A stretch of 64,000 nucleotides of DNA. Origin: Chthoniobacter sp. (GTDB lineage Bacteria > Verrucomicrobiota > Verrucomicrobiia > Chthoniobacterales > Chthoniobacteraceae). Shown in pieces: positions 34,335 through 41,847 of this stretch. The translations under genes and the position numbers were made by a program. The DNA lies in assembly GCA_021414005.1 (NCBI GenBank), contig JAIOPH010000019.1:62001-126000 (forward strand), written 5' to 3'. The notes under the pieces were generated by a model that worked only from the letters and a program-made list of their open reading frames with translations, ran no database searches and was not told the DNA's origin. The first letter of the stretch is position 1; each line of letters begins with the position of its first letter.

Positions 34335-35165
34335 GTGAATGACGTTGCGAACTTGCCGCCGGAGGTTGCGCCCCGCGGGCGCTGGGTGGGGCGCGGGCTG
34401 CTCCTGCTCGCCCTCGCCACCACCGCCTGGCTCGGCTGGCGCGAATACGACCGCCGCGCCGCCATCCGCGAGGCGGAGGCAGCGGGCTGCGCGTGGATAG
34501 TCTGCGATCCCATCGCCCTCATCCGCAAGGACTGGCACGCGGCTTTCCAAAAGAAGACTTGGACGGAGAGCTTCTGGTGTCTCAATGTCGGCGCGGGCCG
34601 CGACCTCGCCAGCCTCCGCCCGCTTCTCCTCCGCCTCCGCCCGACAGCGCTGCTCGCTCCCGCCTGCAAGGACGCTAACCTCGACGCCCTCAAGGGCCTC
34701 TCCGGCCTGCAAGTGCTTTACCTCGACGGCAGCACCGCTCTGCAAAACGTGGACGCCCTCAAGGGTCTCTCCCGGCTGCAATCGCTCACCCTCAGCGGCT
34801 GCCCTGCCCTGCAAAACGTGGACGGTCTCCAGGGCCTCGCCGGCCTGCAAGAGCTCGCCCTTAGCGGCTGCCCCGCCCTGCAAAATGTGGACGGGCTCAA
34901 GGGTCTCACCGGCCTGAACACGCTGGACCTCACCGGCTGCCCCGCCCTGAGAAATGTGGATGCCTTCAAGGACCTCATCGGCCTGCAAAAGCTCACCCTC
35001 CGCGGCTGCCCCGCCCTGCAAAACGTGGACGCCCTCAAGGGCCTCGCAGGCCTGAAAACGCTCTGGCTCATCGACTGCTCCAAGCTCCCGGTCTCGGCGG
35101 CGGCGGAGCTGCGCGCCGCTTTGCCCAAGACCGAGATTGAAATCGCTTGCTACATAGACCCGTAG
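34335..35165 (+). CDS. Membrane-anchored LRR protein, paralog D
   Basis: 276 residues, last member of the plus-strand arm. Anchor LLLLALATTAWLGW. The head domain has IVCDPIALIRKDWHAAFQKKTW. Five repeats plus a cap that has lost the CPKLP motif form (DCSKLPVSAAAELRAALP). The C-terminus ends in EIACYIDP. The first repeat again has Ser in place of Cys (DGSTALQNV), as in paralog C, suggesting C and D share a recent ancestor or converted segment. Confidence 0.8.
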   Translation: MNDVANLPPEVAPRGRWVGRGLLLLALATTAWLGWREYDRRAAIREAEAAGCAWIVCDPIALIRKDWHAAFQKKTWTESFWCLNVGAGRDLASLRPLLLRLRPTALLAPACKDANLDALKGLSGLQVLYLDGSTALQNVDALKGLSRLQSLTLSGCPALQNVDGLQGLAGLQELALSGCPALQNVDGLKGLTGLNTLDLTGCPALRNVDAFKDLIGLQKLTLRGCPALQNVDALKGLAGLKTLWLIDCSKLPVSAAAELRAALPKTEIEIACYIDP

Positions 35166-35430
35166 CTCCGGGGCGGGCTCCGGCGGTGAGGGCGGGCGGG
35201 ATCTTTGGCTTCCGGGGCGGTCTTGCTCCGGGCTGGGGGAGGGCGAAGTTTGGGCTTGCCAGGCGGCGGGGGCGGTGGTGGGGTGGGCGCGTTCCCCCAT
35301 GAACTTCTCGATCCCCACGGCGGCGGCGCGATTTGATCTGGGGTGCTGCGTGCCGGGATTCGGCGGCGGGGAGGTGGGCAAAGGGGAAGGTTTGGGCGGT
35401 CTGGGACGCTTTTTGATGGATAAATTCTAT

Positions 35431-35755
35431 CCGTGCGACCGCTCGCCCAACCCGTGCGACCACTCGCCCAGCCCGTGCGACCACTCGCCCAGCCGGTGCG
35501 ACCACTCGCCCAACCCGTGCGACCACTCGCCTACCCCGTGCAACCGCTCGCCCAGCCCGTGCGACCACTCGCCCAGCCCGTGCGACCACTCGCCCAGCCG
35601 GTGCGGCCACTCGCCCAGCCGGTGCGGCCGCTCCCCCAGCCCGTGCGACCGCTCGCCCAACCCGTGCGACCACTCGCCAAGCCGGTGCGACCGCTCGCCC
35701 AGCCGGTGTGACCGCTCGCCCAGCCGGTGCGGCCACTCGCCCAGCCCGCGCGACC
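35431..35755. repeat. 21-bp minisatellite, about 15.5 copies
   Basis: Tandem repeat with unit CGTGCGACCACTCGCCCAGCC and variants (A/G at the ACC-A/G-CTC position, AACC or AGCC or ACC at the unit end, CGG for CGT). Because 21 is divisible by three and the unit lacks stop codons, several frames on both strands are open through it. Confidence 0.95.
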
Positions 35756-35760
35756 TTTTC

Positions 35761-36209
35761 CCTCACCCGCCCACCCCTTTCCGCGACGCGGCAAGACGAT
35801 TCCCGCGGTCTTGGCCGCAACCATTCCGGCGAGAACGCCAACGGCGTTCCATCGGCCAGCCCAGGGTTGCGAGGCACGAGCTACCCGGGGGGCCCGAGAG
35901 AAATGGAGCCAACCCTGAAGGGGTTGAAGCGTGGCGGTCGCGCCAGCGGATCAAACCCTTTCAGGGTTCATCCGTATTTTGCCACATCCCCCAGGGTAGC
36001 GCGCGGCGCGCAACCCTGGGCTGGATGATGGAACGCCGGCGGCGTTTGCAGACCCCACGCACGCAGCGCGACTGGACAAGGCCAACGACCACTCAGCACA
36101 GCACCACCAACACCCCAACCAAGAGCGCGCGGCGCGCCACCCTGGGCTGGCCGATGGAACGCCGTCGGCGTTCGCAGACCCCTCACCCGCCCACCCCTTT
36201 CCGCGACGC
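35761..36209. repeat. 29-bp direct repeats flanking a palindromic element
   Basis: CCTCACCCGCCCACCCCTTT continuing with CCGCGACGC occurs at 35761-35789 and, identically, at 36181-36209. The nested palindrome lies between the copies. Confidence 0.85.
35833..36047. repeat. Large nested palindromic element
   Basis: Outer arms of about 59 bases (35833-35891 and 35988-36047) are reverse complements with a few differences, both carrying GTTCCAT and CAGCCCAGGGTTGCG. Inner arms AACCCTGAAGGGGTTGAA (35911-35928) and TCAAACCCTTTCAGGGTT (35951-35968) match at about 15 of 18. The right outer arm recurs at 36125-36180. It looks like a dispersed non-coding element of the sort often mis-annotated as short proteins. 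Confidence 0.85.
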
Positions 36210-36260
36210 AGTAACAACCCAGCAAAGCACCAACAACAACCAAACCTAGAAAGCAATCCT

Positions 36261-37181
36261 ATGAGCACCACATGGCAACTCGTCCATCAACGCGGCCAGC
36301 AGACTGTGGCCGTCTGGCAGCATTATGCCGATACCTTCACGGTCGGCACGCTGACCCTCAATAACTTCAACTCCGCCGTGGCGGCGCTGCCCACCATGTC
36401 GCAGGCCGTGGCGACGCAGCAGGATGCGCTCGATGACGCCCGCGCGGCGCGCGATGCCACGGCGGCGACCATCCGCGATCTCGCCGTGCGGATGCCGCGC
36501 AAAATGGACGGCGATCTCGTGGCGACGGATGCCCTCCAGGACGATCTCCGCGACGTGCGGGTCATCGAGATGAACGGGCTGGAATCCATCATGATGCGCG
36601 GGCAGCGCGTCCTTTCCCTCTGGAAAAAATACAATCTCCGCCTCGTGGCCGCCGCGCAGCCGGCGCTGCTCGTGGGCGGCACCGCCGCCGCCGCGCTGGA
36701 GACGGCGCTCGGGCAGTTGCCCGTGCTGACGCAGCAGGTGGAGGATGCCCGCTCGGTGCTCGGCGACGCGCGCAACGCCCTGCGCGCGCAGTCCGCCCTG
36801 GTGGATGCCGACAGCAAGCGCTGGTACGCGGCCTGGCAGGGGGAATTCGCGCCCGGTTCGGCGGAGATCGCGGCGCTCTCGCAGATCGACACCGGCTCGC
36901 CCACGCCGGAGCCGGAGGCGCTGGAAATCGCGTCGCTGGCCGCCGCGGGGGCGGGCGCGGTGCTGGTGACCTACGCCGCGGACGGCGGGGCGCACGCGAC
37001 CACGCTGGTGCTGGAGTGGAAGCTGCCGGCGGAGGCGGAGTTTGGCCACGCGGAGCCGGTCGCGCGCCCGGCGCAGACGGTGACTTCGCCCGCGTTCGCC
37101 GGCCAGCTCGTGGCGATGCGCACGCTGGGGAGTAATTCCTCCGGCGCGACGCCGAGCGCGGTGGCGACGGTGCAGATGTAG
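36261..37181 (+). CDS. Unrecognised helical protein
   Basis: 306 residues, no signal peptide or membrane segment. I do not recognise the family. Residues 1-215 look like a helical bundle with two related halves: LTLNNFNSAVAALPTMSQAVATQQDALDDARAARD and AAALETALGQLPVLTQQVEDARSVLGDARNALR, suggesting an internal duplication. Residues about 225-306 are beta-like (VLVTYAADGGAHATTLVLEWKLP) and may be a fibronectin-type module. ATG at 36261 with only a weak AGAAAG upstream. It lies between the two LRR arms, in a more ordinary composition than its surroundings. Confidence 0.65.
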   Translation: MSTTWQLVHQRGQQTVAVWQHYADTFTVGTLTLNNFNSAVAALPTMSQAVATQQDALDDARAARDATAATIRDLAVRMPRKMDGDLVATDALQDDLRDVRVIEMNGLESIMMRGQRVLSLWKKYNLRLVAAAQPALLVGGTAAAALETALGQLPVLTQQVEDARSVLGDARNALRAQSALVDADSKRWYAAWQGEFAPGSAEIAALSQIDTGSPTPEPEALEIASLAAAGAGAVLVTYAADGGAHATTLVLEWKLPAEAEFGHAEPVARPAQTVTSPAFAGQLVAMRTLGSNSSGATPSAVATVQM

Positions 37182-37226
37182 CCGCGCGAGGGCGAATGAC
37201 GAATGACGAGTGGGGAATGACGAACT

Positions 37227-37240
37227 CCCCCGGCCGGGGG
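37227..37240. repeat. Perfect GC palindrome downstream of LRR gene E
   Basis: CCCCCGGCCGGGGG, located just past the 3' end of the minus-strand gene E and next to AATGACGA repeats that recur near 38088. No T-tract, so not a clear terminator. Confidence 0.4.
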
Positions 37241-37247
37241 CAGGGCG

Positions 37248-38012
37248 TCATGGGACATTCCGAGATCGTTCGTCCGGATTGGTGACCTCGACCTGCGGGT
37301 GGCCCTTCTTGAATACCGCCACCGCCTCCGCGCTCAGCCCCGAACAGCCGGCGAGGTCGAGCGTGTGCAAATGCGCGAGGCCGGCCAGCGGGGTGAGGTC
37401 CGTGACGCCCGGGCAGCGGATGAAGTAAAGCGCCTGCAACTGCGCGAGGCCGGCCAGCGGGGTGAGATCCGCGACGCCCGGGCTGCCGTTGAGGTAAAGC
37501 ACCTGCAACTGCGCGAGGCTGGCCAGCGGGGTGAGGTCCGCGACGCCCGTGCAGTCGTGGAGCCAGAGTTGCTTCAACCGCGCGACGCCGGCCAGCGGGG
37601 CGAGGCCTTTCACGTCCGAGCCGCTGAGGCTGAGATTCCGCAATCGGGTGAGCCCACGGAGCGCGTCCACCTGGCGGCATCGGACGACCGTCAAGTCCGT
37701 CGGGTCGAGGCGCAGGAGCAGGGGCCGGAGCGGGGCGAGGTCGGTGCCGGCGGGCAGCAGCAGCCTCCGCTGGCGCTGCGTCCAGGTGGCGGGGCGGAGC
37801 GCGGCGCGCCAGTCCGCGCGGATGGCGACAAAGGGCGTGGGGCTTTCCCGAAAGTCGAACCCCGCCGCCCGCGCCTCGCGCACCGCGGCGCGGTAGTCAT
37901 AAGCCCGCCACCCGCTCCAGCCGCAGGCGGCGACCACGGCGACCAGCATCGCCCACCCCAGCACCCGCCAAGCGCCGCCCCTGGCGGGCATGGTCGGCAA
38001 GTCATCCTTCAT
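37248..38012 (-). CDS. Membrane-anchored LRR protein, paralog E (divergent)
   Basis: 254 residues from the ATG at 38012 (GGGG lies just before it; an in-frame start at 38036 would add eight residues). It lacks the MNDV leader and the G-rich leader of its sisters. Anchor about 13-34 (VLGWAMLVAVVAACGWSGW), head with ESPTPFVAIRADWRAALRPATW and LRPLLLRLDPTDLT, then repeats of a different subtype, VADLTPLAGLAQLQxLYLxGxPG (about four to five), ending CSGLSAEAVAVFKKGHPQVEV. Shares the head and this repeat subtype with paralog F. Confidence 0.78.
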   Translation of the reverse strand: MKDDLPTMPARGGAWRVLGWAMLVAVVAACGWSGWRAYDYRAAVREARAAGFDFRESPTPFVAIRADWRAALRPATWTQRQRRLLLPAGTDLAPLRPLLLRLDPTDLTVVRCRQVDALRGLTRLRNLSLSGSDVKGLAPLAGVARLKQLWLHDCTGVADLTPLASLAQLQVLYLNGSPGVADLTPLAGLAQLQALYFIRCPGVTDLTPLAGLAHLHTLDLAGCSGLSAEAVAVFKKGHPQVEVTNPDERSRNVP

Positions 38013-38117
38013 GCCCCGCAGCATGACCGGCCCCACCTCCCCCTGTCAGCGCAATTTTCCTCTCCCGCCCCACGCCGAGACCGGGAATGACGAACTTCCC
38101 CAGCCGGGGTCATCCGG

Positions 38118-38744
38118 TCATTGGGCCTGAACGCGCTGCCAGTCCGGGCCGATGAGCATGACCTGCGGGTGGCCCTTCTTGAAAGCCGCCACTGCCGCCG
38201 CGCCCAGGCCCGTGCAGTCGGTGAGGCCGAGCGTGCGCAACTGCGCGAGGCTGGCCAAAGGGGCGAGGTCTGCCACGCCCGTGCAGCCGTCGAGGTAGAG
38301 CCACTGCAACTGCGCGAGGCCGGCCAGCGGGGCGAGGTCTTTCACGTCCGAGTCGGCGAGGGCGAGATACCGCAGTCGGGTGAGCCTGCGGAGGGCGTCC
38401 ACATGGCGGCATCCCCTAACCGTCAGCTCCGTCGGGTCGAGACGCAGGAGCAGGGGCCGGAGCGGGGCGAGGTCGGTGCCTCTGGGCAGGACCAGCTCCC
38501 GCTCGCGCACCGTCCAGGTATCGAGGCGGAGCGCGGCGCGCCAGTCCGCGCGGATGGCGGCCCAGGGCGTGGGACTTTCCCGAAAGTCGAACCCCGCCGC
38601 CCGCGCCTCGCGCACCGCGGCGCGGTAGTCATAAGCCCGCCACCCGCTCCAGCCGCAGGCGGCGAGGGCGAGGAGGAGCAGCCCGCGCCCCACCCAGCGC
38701 CTCCGGGGCGCAACCTCCGGCGGCATGGGCTCAACGTCATTCAC
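38118..38744 (-). CDS. Membrane-anchored LRR protein, paralog F
   Basis: 208 residues, the shortest member. GTG start at 38744 behind the G-rich leader. N-terminus MNDVEPMPPEVAPRRRW as in the plus-strand arm, but head (RAAVREARAAGFDFRESPTPWAAIRADW) and repeats (PLAGLAQLQWLYLDGCTGVADLAPLASLAQLR) as in paralog E. It is thus a mosaic of the two subfamilies. About three repeats, then AAAVAAFKKGHPQV. Confidence 0.78.
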   Translation of the reverse strand: MNDVEPMPPEVAPRRRWVGRGLLLLALAACGWSGWRAYDYRAAVREARAAGFDFRESPTPWAAIRADWRAALRLDTWTVRERELVLPRGTDLAPLRPLLLRLDPTELTVRGCRHVDALRRLTRLRYLALADSDVKDLAPLAGLAQLQWLYLDGCTGVADLAPLASLAQLRTLGLTDCTGLGAAAVAAFKKGHPQVMLIGPDWQRVQAQ

Positions 38745-38781
38745 GCCCCCCCTTTACCCCCGCCCACCCCACCCGCCAAGC
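38745..38781 (-). promoter_or_regulatory. G-rich leader, copy 5 (LRR gene F)
   Basis: Minus-strand copy of the leader; on the plus strand it reads as C-runs between genes F and G. Confidence 0.8.
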
Positions 38782-38798
38782 CCCAAACCACCCCAGAC

Positions 38799-39965
38799 CT
38801 ACCGCGTGGGGCCAAAAAGGATGACCGCCATCGGCAAAGCAGCGCGCAGCTCCGCCAGCGCCGTGTCCGGGAGCTTCGGGCAGTCGTGGAGGTTGAGGTA
38901 TTTCAGGCTGGAGAGGCCCTTGAGGCCGTCCACGTTTTGCAGGCCGGGGCAGCTACGGAGGTAGAGCTCGTGCAGACCGGAGAGGCCCTTGAGGGCATCC
39001 ACGTTCTGCAGGCCGGAGCAGTAGCCGAGGTCGAGTTCCTTCACGCGGGTGAGGCCCTGGAGGCTGTCCACATTTTGCAGGGCGGTGCAGCCGGTGAGGT
39101 TGAGCGTTTGCAGGCTGGTGAGGCCCTTGAGTCCGTCCACGTTTTGCAGGGCGCGGCAGCAGGTAAGGTGGAGGTGTTGCAGGTCGGAGAGGCCCTTGAG
39201 GGTGTCCACGTTTTTCAGGGTGCAGTAGGAGAGGTCGAGGCGTTGCAGACCGGAAAGGCCCTTGAGACCGTTCACGTTCTGTAGGGCGGTGCAGGCGCGG
39301 AGGTAGAGCGTTTGCAGGCTGGTGAGACCCTTGAGGGCGTCCACATTTTGCAGGGCGCGGCAGTCGATGAGGTCGAGGTGTTGCAAGCCGGAGAGGTTCT
39401 GGAGACCGTCTACGTTTTGCAGGGCGGTGCAGCCGGCAAGGTTGAGCTTTTTCAGGCCGGAGAGGTTCTTGAGGCCGTCCACGTTTTGCAGGGCGGGGCT
39501 GGAACTGAGGGTGAGGTATTTCAGGCGGGAGAGACCCCTGAGGGCGTCCACGTTTTGCAGGGCGCGGCAGCCGGCGAGGTTGAGCGTTTGCAGGCCGGAG
39601 AGGCCCTGGAGGGCGTCGAGATTCGTGTCCTTGCAGGCGGGAGCGAAAAGCTCCGTCGGGCAGAGGCGAAGGAGGAGCGGGCGGAGGCTGGCGACGTCGC
39701 GGCCCGTGCCAACATCGAGCCGCCAGTAGCTCTCCGTCCAAGTCTTCTTTTGGAAAGCCGCGTGCCAGTCGGCGCGGATGAGGCCGATGGGCTCGCGGAC
39801 CTTCCACGTGCAGCCCGCCGCCTCCGCCTCGCGGATGGCGGCGCGGTGGTCGTATTCCCGCCACCCGCTCCAGCCGCAGGCGGCGAGGGCGAGCAGGAGC
39901 AGCCCGCGCAGCCACCAGCGCCCGCGGGGCGCATCCTCCGGCGGCAAGGGCACAACGTCATTCAC
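38799..39965 (-). CDS. Membrane-anchored LRR protein, paralog G (longest)
   Basis: 388 residues. GTG at 39965 behind the G-rich leader; the frame upstream is open but only reads the leader. Anchor about 20-37 (LRGLLLLALAACGWSGW), head as in A-D, then ten full repeats plus the cap (HDCPKLPDTALAELRAALP), twice the number of its sisters. One repeat is one residue short (SYCTLKNV for SYCxxLQNV), a three-base deletion. It transcribes towards F and E. Confidence 0.8.
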   Translation of the reverse strand: MNDVVPLPPEDAPRGRWWLRGLLLLALAACGWSGWREYDHRAAIREAEAAGCTWKVREPIGLIRADWHAAFQKKTWTESYWRLDVGTGRDVASLRPLLLRLCPTELFAPACKDTNLDALQGLSGLQTLNLAGCRALQNVDALRGLSRLKYLTLSSSPALQNVDGLKNLSGLKKLNLAGCTALQNVDGLQNLSGLQHLDLIDCRALQNVDALKGLTSLQTLYLRACTALQNVNGLKGLSGLQRLDLSYCTLKNVDTLKGLSDLQHLHLTCCRALQNVDGLKGLTSLQTLNLTGCTALQNVDSLQGLTRVKELDLGYCSGLQNVDALKGLSGLHELYLRSCPGLQNVDGLKGLSSLKYLNLHDCPKLPDTALAELRAALPMAVILFGPTR

Positions 39966-40002
39966 GCCCCCCCCTTTACCCCCGCCCACCCCACCCGCCA
40001 AG
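39966..40002 (-). promoter_or_regulatory. G-rich leader, copy 6 (LRR gene G)
   Basis: Minus-strand copy with an even longer terminal run (eight C on the plus strand). Confidence 0.8.
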
Positions 40003-40119
40003 CCCCAAACTGCCGCGGAGCGCGCGCGTGCGGGGTTCGGCACCGGGGAGCGGGCCGCGCCGGGGGCTCGGGGCGCTTTCGGGAATTGCGCTCGCCGGAT
40101 TTCCCGGCCCTACTCGGGT

Positions 40120-41658
40120 ATGAATTCCAGCCGGACGGGCAAAGACCTCTACAAACAGTTGCGCGCGCTGCCGTGGGCGCGGCTGTGGACGGAGGAGGTC
40201 GGGCGCTTTGACGCCGCGAGTGCGCGGGAGCGGTTTGAAAGGGTGGCGGTGATTCGCGCGGTGGGCGTGGTCTTTGCCGAGTCCGGCCCGGCGGCGCAGG
40301 CGGAGGAGGTGAAGGGCTGGTTGCGCGGGCTGCTGCGCGACCCGGAGGAAAAGGTGCGCCGCTATGCCATGGCCGCGCTGCCGAAGATCGGCGCGGGCGC
40401 GGGCGAGGAGGCGGAGCTGCTGGCGCTGCTGCGGCAGACGACGAGCGCGCGGGAGGAGAAGTTTCTCGGCCAGACGCTGGATAAGATCGGCGGCGCGGCG
40501 ACGCTGGAGACGATCGAGAAGGCGGGCGGTTTCTCGCCGCGCACGGAGCAGCGGGTGAAGGCGAGCGTGGCCCGCCGGGCGCAGCCGAGCACGGTGCGGC
40601 TGGAGGCGGAGCTGGGGGATTTCGACCGGCTGCGGCTGCATCTGCGGGGACGGCGGGGTCTGGAGGGTCTGGTGCGGGAGGAGGTGGAGGAGCAGGGAAA
40701 GTTCCGTGTGGTGGAGGTGCAGCGCGGGCTGGTGGCGATCGCGCCGCTGGGGCCGTTCACGCTGGCGGAGGTGTTTGCGCTGCGCTGCTTTGATACGGTG
40801 GGTTTTTCGCTCGGGCTGGTGAAAGGGGCGGGCGGCGGGGAGTCGGTGGCGGGGCTGGCGGAGGTGATCGCGTCGCCGCTCGCGGAGCGGCTGCTGGCGG
40901 CGCTGACGGAGGGGGCGCTGCGCTACCGGCTGGAGTTCATCGGGAAGGGCCACCAGCGCGGGGCGGTGCGGGAGGTGGCGGACCGCGCCTACGCGCTCTG
41001 CCCACGCATCCTGAATGACGCGCGGGAGGCGCCTTGGGCGGTGGACATTCACGCCACGGCGGGCGGCGCTTCCGTGGAGCTGCGCCCGCGCCTTTCGCCG
41101 GACCCGCGCCACGCCTACCGGCTGGACGACGTGCCCGCGGCGTCGCATCCGCCGCTGGCCGCGTGCCTGGCGCGGCTGGCGGGGCGCGGGGAAGAGGAGA
41201 GCGTGTGGGATCCGTTCTGCGGCTCCGGGCTGGAGCTGATCGAGTGCACGCGGCGCGGCGGGGTGCGGCGGGTCTATGGCACGGACCGCAGTGCGGCGGC
41301 GATCGGCATCACGGAGCGGAACTTTGCCGCCGCGCGGCTCGGCCCGGTGGAGGCGCACTTCCTCTGCGGGGACTTCCGCGATTTCCCGGCGCTCGCCGGC
41401 CTCGCGCCCGGCAGCCTCACGCTCATCATCACCAATCCCCCGCTCGGCCGCCGCGTGCGCATCCCGAATCTGCGCGGGCTTTTCGAGGATCTCTTCGCCA
41501 GCGCCGCGCGGATGCTCGCGCCCGGCGGGCGGCTGGTTTTCACGAATCCCTTTCGCATGGAAAGCCCCGAGCCCACGCTGCGGCTCCAGTCCCGGCAGGT
41601 GGTGGATCTCGGCGGCTTCGACTGCCGGGTGGAGGTGTATCGGAAAGCGGGGCGGTGA
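40120..41658 (+). CDS. RlmL/Trm14-like SAM methyltransferase with helical N-terminus
   Basis: 512 residues. Residues about 1-155 are helical with HEAT-like sequence (EKVRRYAMAALPKIGAGAGEEAELLALL). About 160-300 holds a THUMP-like part (RGRRGLEGLVREEVEEQGKF, LRCFDTVGF). The C-terminal Rossmann methyltransferase has VWDPFCGSGLELIE (motif I, D364-G370), TDRSAAAIGITERN (motif II) and TNPPLGRR (motif IV, N439-L442), where N6/N2 enzymes have NPPY/F/W. The probable substrate is rRNA or tRNA guanosine. Leu instead of an aromatic residue in motif IV is unusual. ATG at 40120 is the only good start after the divergent leader. Confidence 0.8.
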   Translation: MNSSRTGKDLYKQLRALPWARLWTEEVGRFDAASARERFERVAVIRAVGVVFAESGPAAQAEEVKGWLRGLLRDPEEKVRRYAMAALPKIGAGAGEEAELLALLRQTTSAREEKFLGQTLDKIGGAATLETIEKAGGFSPRTEQRVKASVARRAQPSTVRLEAELGDFDRLRLHLRGRRGLEGLVREEVEEQGKFRVVEVQRGLVAIAPLGPFTLAEVFALRCFDTVGFSLGLVKGAGGGESVAGLAEVIASPLAERLLAALTEGALRYRLEFIGKGHQRGAVREVADRAYALCPRILNDAREAPWAVDIHATAGGASVELRPRLSPDPRHAYRLDDVPAASHPPLAACLARLAGRGEEESVWDPFCGSGLELIECTRRGGVRRVYGTDRSAAAIGITERNFAAARLGPVEAHFLCGDFRDFPALAGLAPGSLTLIITNPPLGRRVRIPNLRGLFEDLFASAARMLAPGGRLVFTNPFRMESPEPTLRLQSRQVVDLGGFDCRVEVYRKAGR

Positions 41659-41847
41659 ACGGGGCGGGAGGCGGCGCGAAAGCGTAGCGTCGTCCGGAGC
41701 GCGGCCGCGCCTCGTGGATGTCGCGCCGACATTGTTTTGACATCGGTTCGTCGCGCGCCCACCTTCCCGCCGCCGTCGTTTCGCCATCATCCAGCTCTCC
41801 TTCCTTTGGGGGGCGTCGAAGCGACCATCCCCCGCAGTTCCCACCCC

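Larger units (their letters stand above)
35166..36260. other. Non-coding accessory stretch between the two LRR arms
   Basis: No gene that I trust. 35166-35430 is G-rich on the plus strand; then come a 21-bp minisatellite (35431-35755), one copy of a 29-bp direct repeat (35761-35789), a large nested palindrome (35833-36047), an extra copy of its right arm (36125-36180) and the second 29-bp repeat (36181-36209). A 324-codon frame across it (35275-36249) exists only because the repeat unit is a multiple of three; it has no plausible start site or composition. Confidence 0.7.

Noticed and set aside
32294..35381. Long antisense frames over the LRR genes
   Set aside because: They arise from the codon pattern of the repeats; the sense frames have leader, anchor, head and LRR logic.
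35275..36249. 324-codon frame through the minisatellite and palindrome
   Set aside because: Open only because the 21-bp unit has no stop and is a multiple of three; no ribosome site, and the last part translates a palindromic element that also occurs in other orientations.
31784..39965. CRISPR-like regular repeats in the LRR region
   Set aside because: The 69-base periodicity is coding, with no separate spacers; the 21-bp array also has no spacers.
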